From Rhynchospora pubera (lineage: Eukaryota; Streptophyta; Magnoliopsida; Poales; Cyperaceae), in contig CM051463.1 in the NCBI GenBank assembly GCA_028095005.1, positions 67,680,251-67,744,250 on the forward strand: DNA of 64,000 nucleotides, written 5' to 3'. Shown here in pieces: positions 1 to 11,216 of this stretch. A program made the translations under genes and the position numbers. The notes under the pieces were generated by a model. The model saw only the letters and a list, made by a program, of their open reading frames with translations. It had not been told where the DNA came from and ran no database searches. Within the stretch, counting starts at the first letter, position 1, and each line of letters begins with the position of its first letter.

Positions 1-3000
1 GTTGCTAATCATAATGTAGTCTTGATGAATTTAAATTCTCAAGAAGAAGTAGTGGGAGTAAAGTGAGCATTAAAATAGTTTATGCATCACTACAAGAAGT
101 ACTCTTATGGGAAACTTGTCACTCCATACATGGTACTTAGTGGGAGTTGAGCGAAACTTCATTCACAAGTTATTTTGAAAGAAGTTTAATAGTACGCTCC
201 TTCCAATGAGGACTCAACCATCTCACGAGTTGATGATGTTCGAGAAACTTATAGAATATATGAGGAGTCAAGAACTCGTTCAACAAATCATTGTAGAAGA
301 AGTTCATGAACCTCAAGTACCAATCCTACAAAAGATCAACGAGAGTTGATTGCCTAAGCCGTTTGGTGCATTGGCTTCACGACATTCTCAAACTTAGCAT
401 ATGAGAATCCGTTGATAAACAAGAAAAACGATGGAACGATCCGATTCCACATATATGGTTTGAATCCATATGATCTTTAAATAAAATCCATGTATAACAA
501 CAAGGTATAGACCTTGGTTGATGTTCATGAAGGAGCAATCCATCAAGAACGTTTTAGATCTTCAAAAGGAAAGATCGACATGGATAACAAATCGACTATG
601 TACAAAGCGCGGCTTCTAGCTACAGTCGATGACTAGTTGACTACGTACAAAGCACAACCTCTTGCTTGTGGCTATGTAAAAGTCAATAAAGATCATTCTA
701 GCAATAGTTGTATTTCATATATATTGATATATGGAAAAACACAAAAAAAATCGTCTTCTTCGTATGAATGAAGGATGATGTTGTGCATTTGACACAAATC
801 GAGGTTTTATGTATTGCTAAAAACATACGCATGCTTCAAGGATCCATAAATGCATTAAAGCAAGTGTTGTGGAGATTGGAATAAAAGTTTTGACAATGAA
901 GTCAAGGAGTTGAACTTCGTCAAAAGTATCTTGTATAGACAAGATATTCAGTGGGAGCATAATTGTATTACTTGTATTGTTCAAGATAACAATTCATTAA
1001 ATTGGGAATAACATTAAGAAAATGAATATTTGTCGAGATCTCTTTGGAGAATGCTTTCTCAAATGAGAACTTGGGCGAAATCACCTAATCCTAGGAAACA
1101 AAATCTATAAAGATAGATTATGATGGATGTTAGGTTTGAGCAAATATGCATATATTGACGAAGTGTTCTAGAAACACGAAAGTTACACTCCAAGAAAGGA
1201 TGTCTAACTGTACGTCACATGGCATGACTTGAGTGTTTTAACTCGGTCTATTGCAACTCAATTCAAGAAAGTGCATGAAATAGTTCAAGCATTCTTTCAT
1301 TATGAGTTTCATTGTGTACGTCATATTTATGCATATGCCCCGATGTGTAGTATCCAAAGGATATGACTAACAGTTGTCAAATGGATACAAGAGAGACACA
1401 TTAGGACGATAGTCAAGGATATCCTCGAGTACCTTATGAGAAAGAGTGATATAATGTTTCATCTCTTAAGATGAAAGAGAGCTCATGTAAGTTAATTACA
1501 CTAATGCTAGTTTTTCGAAAGATTGATATAATCACAGTTGAAATACATATTTTGCTAAAAGGTGGTGTTGTAAGTTTAGAAGGTGTTCTAAATGGAATAT
1601 TACAACCGTTTCCGTCACCAAAGCAAAATACATAGCAACTTGTGAAGCAATAAAAGAAGTTTATTTCGGATCGATTTCTTAGTTGAGTTATTATGGTTCT
1701 AAGCATCTCGAACTATAACTTACTCCTAAAGAACCCAATGTTACATTGGAGATTCAAATATGATCTATAACGATATCACTTGATATCATATGATGGTGAT
1801 CAAGAATATATATAGGAGAATATATATATATATGGTCAAACAATTTTTGGATAGGTTCGCGAACACAGCGAACACTCTAGCACGACCTCTACCTTGAGCA
1901 GTATACGAGATGCAGTTATGCATCCATACGTGGTGGACGTATGAGTAACTAGCTATAAGCGTATTATTTATTTTGAGGTCCGAGACATGTATATATGTAG
2001 ATATATGACATTGTTCTCAATTCTTCGTTGGCTAGAAGTCACTACTGATTGACTCTAGGCCAAGTGAGAGATTGTTAGAGTTATGTCCTAGAAGTCAATA
2101 ATTTAATGACTTAATTATTAGTTTATGTTTTGGATGAGATTTTATCATATGTTCCTAGGTTTATTATTGACAGATCATTCAGGTTGAGGATCTGAATTGT
2201 AGATCTCTGTTGATCATTCTTTAGAATGACAATAATAAATCTAAACGGTCCATAATCTTGATAATTAACAAGGAACATTAATTATCATATAAGATTAGTA
2301 TGCAAGTTAAGTGATGATTAAGTTCTACTAATCATAGGTAAAGAGTTACCAACTTAATTGCATATGTGTATATTATGGAACATAGCACAGGACTTGACCC
2401 ATCGAAATAAACATATGGATTGTGTTATGTGTCATTGTTTATTTCGTTATGATTTTGGTTCTAAATTTGAGATGTTTATCTTTTCCACATGAGGATAGGT
2501 TCAATAAATATCGTCTACCGCTGATTCCCGATAAGGGCTGCTATACGGACTTTATTTATGTTCTCTTGAATTGTGCGGGGAAAATTTAATCATCAAGAAA
2601 ATCGTATGTCCCTCATTAATTCACTTAGTGAGTGACGATATCTGTTTGGGCCCCTTGATGGAGATAGATTGTTTGCATGCAACTTTATACAATTATCTCT
2701 AGATCAAGAAACGTATAATATGCAAGAATGACACATTCCTATCTTGGATTATACGATGATATCGTGTGACATAAGAATCAAAATAGGGAAATACATTTAT
2801 TCTCTTATGCAGGATTTAAATACTGTAGCAGTACACTATTTATGCGAATTGGGAATCATAACGTGTTGCTAGATACCGCTTATGATTATTGGAATTAAAT
2901 AACGATTTAATTCCATGTCCAACTTAGCATAAATCCTCAAAGGGTCACACAAATAGGAATTTAACCATACAGTGTATTAATTGATTTGTTTGCATTGGAG

Positions 3001-3843
3001 AATGCAAAAATATGATGAGTTGATTAATTAATTATATACCGTTGCAAACCGTTATAATTAATTACATCAAAAGGATCATATAGAAATTAATTTAATACAT
3101 TGCTTATCCCAAAGTAATTATCATTGAGTTGATAATTAATTATGCTCAACAATATTTAATATAATTGTAGGAATTATATTGAATAAATAGGCTTAATTTA
3201 ATTAGCCGTTGTGAGCCGAAATAATAATCAATTGGATAGGCCCATTATATAATTGATATAATAGGCTTAAGAGAAAATAATTAAAATATGGAAAAGGCCC
3301 ATTTAGGCCTTTATTTTGGCCGGCCTTAGGTGATGGCAAAATGGTAAATAGTGAGGTAAGAAGGTTGGACTTGATCTCTATATAAGGACCACTAGTTGGT
3401 GCCTTCCAACCCTAGTTCTCTCTCCTCCTCTTGCCTCCTTCTCTAGCCGCCACCTTCAAGAGAGAAAATTGGTTTTCTCTATTCCATTTTATGCTCTCTT
3501 CCATTGATTATTATTAGGTCTCATGTGTTGAGAATAGCTATTCCTAAATTAGTTCAAGAATAGTAAAGGGATTAGCATTCCTCTAGTTCCTACTAGCATA
3601 GGACCTATGAGAATGGTTAGATTCCTTGGTGGACTCGAGGGCGCCATGAAGGAGGCGAAGGAGAGCACCCCATCGATTCCCATGCCGTAGGATCGAGCCC
3701 CGCGAATACGATTTCGCGGGAGGTACAAATCCACCTCTTATCTCTTGTGTCGATTAGCTATGTACTAGATCCTCTTGCTCTTTGTTTAATTGGATTAATT
3801 AATGGTAATTAGTCTAAAATTAAAATTGAGCTATTTCCTAACA
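1..3843 (+). mobile_element. Ty1/Copia LTR retrotransposon, 3' portion (cut by window start)
   Basis: The segment holds the end of a decayed Copia pol region and a full 3' LTR. Base 1 starts in what reads as the end of the integrase region (VANHNVVLMN). Around 1370-1660 broken frames still read as Copia reverse transcriptase/RNase H (for example TIVKDILEYL, then KGGVVS, then KYIATCEAIKE), interrupted by stops and shifts. A polypurine-like tract at about 2061-2072 lies directly before the LTR. The same stretch occurs in reverse complement at 37228-39310 inside the complete element at 35464-45151, with high similarity. The 5' LTR would lie upstream of the window, so no target duplication can be checked. 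The domain order gives the Copia superfamily; I did not assign a lineage. Confidence 0.9.
2073..3843 (+). repeat. 3' LTR of the partial Copia element
   Basis: A 1771-bp LTR beginning TGTTAG and ending CTAACA. It matches the 1764-bp LTRs at 35464-37227 and 43388-45151 (opposite strand) over most of its length, but the part after the TATA box (about 3400-3700) differs, so it is a different subfamily. A TATA box (TATATAAG) is at 3379-3386. A perfect 8-bp stem with a 6-base loop lies at 3699-3720 and recurs in the other LTRs. Confidence 0.9.
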
Positions 3844-5787
3844 GCAATATGATTACATGGTCTACAACTGGTACCGGACTAGATATCAGGCGCAATACAT
3901 TGTTTGTGGGTCCAAGTCTAACTCAAAAATCTTATCATTTAGGCTAAGTTACCAGAGTGCTTCCAAAAGTGTCATTAAATTTAATGGTCCTTGCCAAAAA
4001 GCAAGAGAAGGGACCAATCTAAGTTCCTCAACTGTGCAAGCTTAATAACTTTTATTTATATTGAAATTATTATACCAAAAACCAAAAATTGTCCTGCTTG
4101 ATTTAAGTTGATAGTGAGAAGTCTGATTTGTTGTTCATTACTTTTTTGTTTGGATGGGTATTAATAAAACGTCACCAAAATATTTATACATGGATCAATC
4201 AGGTCAATGTTATTATCACATCATGTTGCTTGGATCAGATTTAATAAAAAAAAAAGGACACAGAATTGACACCAAAAGGAAAAAGAAAAACAAACAGAGG
4301 ATCCAGATCCGGGACCAAAGTGCCTTTGTACTGTACCATTTTCATTTTCCCTCGAGAAAAGGACAAGGGAACTCAAGCTCCAGCAATACACCTCTAATGT
4401 AGATTTTCTGCGGATTTGTGTGCACAAAATAATGTGCAGTTGTTTCACAAGGGCTTGAATAAGAAATAAGAATAAGGATTTCGAAATTCGTGCTTGTCCA
4501 AATTTTTTATTATAATTTCATGATTTTCTTAGAATATGGATAAGGGACCAAATTCCTTATTCTTGTGTTGTTTGAGTTTCACAAAAATAAAAATTTTGGA
4601 GTTTATTCTTATCCGATTCCTTATTCTTGTGCGTCCAAATGCATTTGGATGTTGATGATGTATGGTCACATAGTTACAATATAAAAAATGCTACAGTGAA
4701 TCCTACTGTGTTTTTTTGTTTCTTATTTTCTTCTTTATGGACTGGATTTTGGTCGCTGGAAATGGGCATAAAGTAAGCGAAAACTAGTTATTGTCCATAT
4801 CCCTTAATAATTGAAGAGGAAACAGCTCTTTATATTTGAAGGCTATGGAATAAATAGGGAATGGAAAGTGATCGAAAGATGATCTCTCAAAAGAAAAAAA
4901 ATAATAATAAAGCCGAAAGATGATTTATCGACAAAAAAAAATGGTCGAAAAGATATATATAACACGTATACAAAAACTTTTTTTTGGCTTGAAAATTTAA
5001 ATTGCTTTGCTTTTACGGTTCTCTGAGTGGTTTTTGTCTGTTCATTATTAAATACTACAAAATTTAACATAAAACTAGCAAAATTGGATGGTTAGATGTG
5101 ATAGTATGATCTAGAACTATGTTTATTATAATTGAGAAGTTGCGACATTTTAGTTTGTTTTTATCCTCATCAAAAGATTTTGTAAGATTCACTGACAGAA
5201 TCAACTTTTAACACCTTGGTTATGTTATTGATTATCACCAATAGCATTATAATGCTTCAACGTTTTTGTGTACAAACTGATATACACTCATATTTTTTTT
5301 GGAGTTAAATTTTAATTTATTCAATATTTAAAATATGTGCAATATAAGTTTACAAAAAGAATTGAGAATTTGGGTTCTGCTCAAAATATAAATTCTTGTT
5401 AATATATTTCTGTAATTCTTATAATGTATTATTTGCCGTTTGATAACATGATTGTTCGATAAGAGAAGAAAATCAAGACCTTATTGTATATATATAATTT
5501 TTTGTTTTGATCTATAAAAGAAGTTCACATGAGATGAGCATGCAATTGGACAAAGCTACGAAAAAAAAACCCCCCTCAAATCCTAGATATAGAGATTTAA
5601 AACGACTACCATAAATATTCAATGACATGCTATTTGTTTTCTTATATTTATTGTAAACGTAATTCTTCTCATCGACTGACATCACCAATAAATGCCAGTT
5701 CGCTCCGAAGGGTGAAATTGTATAATACATTATAATTTATTTATTTATTTATTATTTTCAATTTGGTGCTTGAAGTTGCCTGAGAAA
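3844..5787. other. Intergenic, no gene seen
   Basis: AT-rich DNA with only short, unconvincing reading frames. At about 4450-4640 there is a MITE-like stretch with repeated TTATTCTTGTG and CCTTATTCT words, but I could not define clean ends. Confidence 0.5.
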
Positions 5788-6307
5788 TAGGCCTGTCAAA
5801 GATAGGCTGTTACCGTTTGCCACCACGTTTCAGTATGAAACGGAACGAATTACGAAACGCTGGAATGTTTCGTTTACTGAAACGAAACGGTAGACGGAAC
5901 ACTAAATTATATCGTTTCGACCGTTTCAGTCTCATTTCAAACCGTTATATGTGTATTTTCTAAAGTGGCACGGTTAACGAAACGGAATTATGTGCCGTTT
6001 CGAAACGGAACGGTTTACGAAATGATTGTTTATACCGTTTTTTTTAACGAAACGGAAACGGTTTCATATCATTCCGTGTTTTTTCAACACGTTTGACAGG
6101 AATTCAGATCTGGTGCCGCGCGGCACACCGTGTAGCGCGGCATCAGAGCCGTCTGATCAAGATCCAATGGACAAGGGAGCCCCGTGCATGTAACCTAGAT
6201 TGATAGGCCCGTAAAAAATGAACCGTCCGATCAAGATCAGACGGCTCGTACGCGTGCTACACGGTGTCCCGCGCTACACCGGATTCGGGTCCCGTTTGAC
6301 AGGCCTA
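5788..6307. mobile_element. Non-autonomous hAT-like element
   Basis: A 520-bp element with 13-bp perfect terminal inverted repeats: TAGGCCTGTCAAA at the left and its complement at the right. Flanking 8-mers ctgagaaa (5780-5787) and ttgagaaa (6308-6315) match at 7 of 8 positions, as expected for a hAT target duplication. The interior (5815-6075) is packed with CGTTTC/GAAACG words and has no coding capacity. A second element (6101-6293) is inserted next to its right terminus. Confidence 0.75.
6101..6293. mobile_element. Small MITE nested in the hAT-like element
   Basis: A 193-bp insert flanked by a perfect 10-bp direct repeat GTTTGACAGG (6091-6100 and 6294-6303). Its ends are imperfect inverted repeats sharing CACCGTGTAG and GAGCCGTCTGATC. 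It is GC-richer than its surroundings. The target-duplication length suggests a Mutator-like MITE; it has no coding capacity. Confidence 0.7.
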
Positions 6308-7843
6308 TTGAGAAACAACTCAAGAAGTCAGAAAGACTCCCAACTGTTGGTCAACAAACTTTGTTTATTCCCAGTAATTCTTTTGGGGACACATTTGGGT
6401 GCTCAAAAAGATAACCCATGCCATGATCAACTTTTAGGCGCGGCGACCCCATGTTACCCCCACGTTAATGTCTCACTCAGTTTCGGCACGTCAAGTGTTC
6501 CCAGAATTTTTGTTGGGTGAAAAATATTACAACATAACCCTGTAAAAAAATAAAATAAAAAAAACATGAGTTTGTATATTCGCTCTTTTATTTACCAATT
6601 AAAGAACCTTTTAACTTACTCTAGGTCTCTAGCAGTAGTACACCGAACAGGACACTCTACCCTCTCACTCCTTAATTAAGTACTGAAAATAGTAATAATT
6701 ACAATTAAAGTAAAAATTAACTACACCCATTAAGACACCTCAGGGTATATTTACTACAAATGTATTTAACTAGGGTTATATTCGTAAAAAGGGCACAAGA
6801 AATACAAATACCGTAGTATTTTCCCACCTACCGACGGTTCGAAGTGCGTGCGTCACTTTTATCTCCTTACTTCACATGACAGTGCGTGACCTGATCTCTC
6901 CTCTCTCCTCTCAGTTCGAATCGCTTTTCTATTCGTCGCTGCGCTGCGCTTGTTAGATAGAGAAAGTATTTCTCTGTTTTCTTTTCCCTCCTTTTTTTCT
7001 CAGGTACATTGATTTCGAATTCATTCTATGCTTCCCACTTTCTCCTTTTCGCTTCTTTCCTTTCGCTCAGAGGCTTCGTTTCGTAGCTTCTCTTGTCCCT
7101 TTCTTTCGGTTATTTTTTGCTTTATTTGTAAAAAGATTGTAATTTTGGGATCTGGGTGTGGGTTTGTTTCTTGAAATTGTTTTCTGGGTGGTTTGAAAAG
7201 CTTGAATAGGTAATTTGTTTTGTAATGTTGTCGAATTTTAGGAATTGTTGGGTATTTTGGGTTCTTTAAGTCCTTTTGAGAGAGAATTTGCTCTTGTTAA
7301 TGGATAAATTTGGTAATATTTTGTAGTTCTGTCATGAGTCTTGTGAGGAGAATTCTCCTAGAACTCAAACTTGTGTGAATAATCATTGTTTCGTGTAATG
7401 TTGTTGAAAAATTGATGTATAATTTCTCTACTGATTATGGTTATGTTCCTTTCTTTACTCGTCAGTTGGTTATAATTTAAGAATTCCCTTTTTTGTATTT
7501 TGTAAAATTGAATATTATTGGAGGAGTAGGTGTCATGTGATATAACTTTGTCTAATTCTTTTTTATAGTTGCCATAATTGCTACTTTTGTTACTCTTAAA
7601 AAAAAAGTCGAAGAATTATTTAGCGTTACTTTGACTATAACTGTTTTGCTATTGTTACTTGTTTGCAATTTGCAATAGAGCCCTTGTTAATTTTAGTTAT
7701 TCTTACTGTGTTCCTATTTTCAAATTGTAAATTGTTGAATTTGTAATTTATATTAGTTTGTTTTCTTTGTTTTATAATTTAGCAGAATTGTTGTCTCCTA
7801 ATTGAGGTTAAGCGGTATGAGATAGCAATTCAAGCAGAAAAAG
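6308..7843 (+). promoter_or_regulatory. Promoter and 5' UTR region of the WVD2-like gene
   Basis: A pyrimidine-rich leader around 6890-7003 ends in CAG followed by a good donor (gtacat). The next exon begins near 7785 after a T-rich tract and carries the start codon at 7844, so a 5' UTR intron of about 780 bp is inferred. No clear TATA box was identified, and the exact transcription start is unknown. Confidence 0.5.
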
Positions 7844-10800
7844 ATGACAACAGATGTTGATCAAGGCTATTTTGCTTGGTCACAAGAGGAATTAACCCAA
7901 AGAGATGCTTCCACGGTAATTTTAATGTACTCATTTATTGGTACTACTAAAAATTATGCATAGTCAGATGTGGATCTAGGCTATTTTTGATGGAGACGTT
8001 TTTTTTATTAATATCTTTTTTTGGTACTACCCTTTTGGATATTACTTATTTATTGGTAATACTTCTCTCTTTTAATTTAGCCCTGTTTATTGGTACTATC
8101 AAGCATTTCAAACCCAGAAAATGCTACCTTTGTGGAAATTTTCCTGTTACATTTTGTGATTTGATACAGCTCACTAATATTAACTCCAACTCCATATATC
8201 TAATTTGTTAGTTTTCTATCTGTTAGGGAGTTACAATCTCGCAAATGCTAGACCACGGTTCTGTCTCGTTCGGCAAATTTGAGTTTGAGTCATTATCATG
8301 GGAAAAATGGTCGGTCTTCCGGCATGACAGACGTCAGGAGGAACTTGAGAAATTCAATGGCCTAGTGGCAGAGAAGAAAGCCTATTTCGAGGAATATTAC
8401 AAGAGGATGCGGGCCTTGAAAGCCTTGCAACAGCAACAGCAACAACAAGAGGAACAAGCACGACAGCAGACCCAGCAGACCGAACTTACCTTAGACTATA
8501 GTGTAGACGGGAGCCTCTCTGAGGAGGAACAGGAAACAGATATGAGGAGGAAAGTGGAAGAAGAAATGGTTGTTGAAGATAGAAGGAAAGATCCTGAAGG
8601 GAGTAATGTGGTTGAAAATGCTGGTGCTGAGGATACTGTGTCAGCGGTGCCAATCGTTGGGGATGCAACAGAAAGCGATGACAGAGTTAGCAAAGTGGCT
8701 ACTAAGAAGCTTATAGGCCGTAGACCTGTTTCTAAGGTAAATTTTGTAGTTTCAAAATAATCAAGGTTATGTTGGAAATTTAATATATGCCCAAGTATGG
8801 AGATTGCAGTGATTGCCTATGTTAAAAGGGCATTTTTGGTATGCTTGAGGTTTTTCAGGGTTTATAATCTGCACCAATTTCTTGATCCAAGACTTGTACC
8901 AGTGCCAAAGTGGCTCTTACATCAATCTTAAACTGTGTATGGCTCAAATTTGTTTTAAATAATGATTTTGTCTTTTTTTTTTTTCTAGGAACCTTCTTGT
9001 TCTGCACAATCCCGTCTTGGTCTGAAGCAAAACTCAAAATGTCAAACACGACCTACTATGCATAAGCCACAGCCACCCCCACCGCCACCGCCACGAAAAA
9101 CAATAAGAAAGACTGACAAAAGCAACCTAGTCAGAACAAAGGAAGCTACTAGAACAATTCCGATTTCTAATATAGCAACTACAAGTATAATTGCGGCCAC
9201 CAAGAGGCCTAGTTCAAGCGCATCTATGCGGAGACCTGTCAGTGCTAGTGGGAATCGCCCCAGCTTGACACCTCGACACCCACCTTTTTCAACTGGAGAT
9301 GGTGGGAACCGTCCCAGCTCGACACCACGACGACCACTTTCTTCAGCTGGAGATGGTGGGAACCGTCCCAGCTCGACACCACGACGACCACTTTCTTCAT
9401 CTGAAGATGGTGGTAACCGTCCCAGCTCAACACCACGACGCCCCCGTTCTTCAGCTGGAGATAGGGGAAGAGGGCTGAGAGAGAAAGTGCAGAGATCAGA
9501 TTTGAGTAACAATAGAATGGGAGCTGTTACTCCTGGAAAGATGAGCTCCTCTATACATGTAAGTTCAGTTTGACTTCGTCTACCAGTAACTACACAACTG
9601 CGCACTTTTTATTGTTGGCATTAGTTGTTGCCAATATAAACTTTTGGTACCAATGCTTGGGTACTGGGTAACTTCCCTTCAACTATTTGCACTATTGTAA
9701 ATCGAGGTATAATTCAATTCTTTGTGGATGCACCAGTAAGATAGTGGGCCCGTTTGGATGTTGTAGGAATTTGGGGAATTTGCAATTCCTAGGCATAAAT
9801 TTATTGGGAAGTGTGTAACTTTGTGAAGAGTTTGGATTGTTTATAATAAATTTGGAATTCCGGCTTCATTAGTGGCACACAACTGCTGACTTGGTCATTT
9901 TGGGTGGTAACAGTTCATTGTTGTTTTTTTCTTGCATCTATGTCCAGATCTGTTAGTTGTTGCTCCTGAGATGAGTTTATTGTACCAGTTGGTAGTTCAA
10001 TTATACTTTTTCCTTGGTCTTGCAGGGTACTCCAAGAATGAGCATCATACCAAGTACCGTTAAAAGCACCACAACAGAGTCTAAGAGGTTATTCCTAATC
10101 CTCGTCCAAATATTTTGTGGAAAAGTTCTTTAAATCAATTTATTCTGGAAGTCCCATAGAAAGAATGCAAAATTTTCCTTTCTACTATAAAGGGGAAAAC
10201 TATGATGAATCATTTGTGATAACAGAAACAATAACAATTATCATTGTTAAAATAGCTGTTATATTCACTCTTAAGGTTGTACTTATGATGATTGTTATTA
10301 TTCTTTATAGGCAAGTTTTTAAGGATCCATCGGTCTTGATCAACAATTCTACAAGTGTGACGAGAGTTGATAGATATAACCCTGATGCTCAGAAATCAAG
10401 GTAATATTTTATTTTTTCCAATTTTATTAGAGGATTGCTTTGAGATCATTATACATTATCCATTGATATCAGCTTTTCTATTCAGGCTTTATATTATGCT
10501 ACTTACTTTTTAATTTCTAACAATTCATTCTCTGTAAACAGGTCAATCAACCTGCCACCTAAGAAGAACCTGAGTTCTTCTAGTGCTAGTGACACCTTAA
10601 GAAACAAAAGCAAAGAGGTAAAATGTCTAATCCTACAAATATGGTTCATCTGTACATATCATACTTGTACCAATCTTAAAATGGCTTAGGATGGAACCAG
10701 TACCTTTTACTGCTATCTTAGGTAATAACATATCTTTGTACAAAGGAGTACATGGCTTGCGAAGTTCATGCTAGGTCTCTAGTTCTTTAGTTATTTAAGA

Positions 10801-11163
10801 GTACTCTCTTAGCATTGGTTATATCTCTTTAAATTAGGTCCCAAAAAAGAATACAACAGGACCATGCTGCGGTACACCACGAAGTAATGTAACAACAGCT
10901 CGAATCAGTGCTTCTGTGAGAAATGCAACCCCTTCTCGCATCATTGAAAGTGATAAGACATCAACTCACAAGGTATCACCCTTTTTTAGAGATTTTGTGT
11001 GCTTTTTGTCTGTAAACTTTTGTTCTTTTTTCCTTTCCTGATGACATCCAACACTTATCACCAAAACAGCAAAAAAACATACAACAACAACAACAACAAC
11101 TAAGCCTTTTGTCCCAAACAAGTTGGGGTAGGCTAGAAAGAAACCCAATAAGAGAACACATCG

Positions 11164-11216
<53 letters not shown>

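Noticed and set aside
9042..9605. Long open frame on the minus strand opposite the 54-bp repeats
   Set aside because: It is produced by the in-frame tandem repeats of the sense gene and ignores the sense introns; the repeat-coded minus protein has no independent support.
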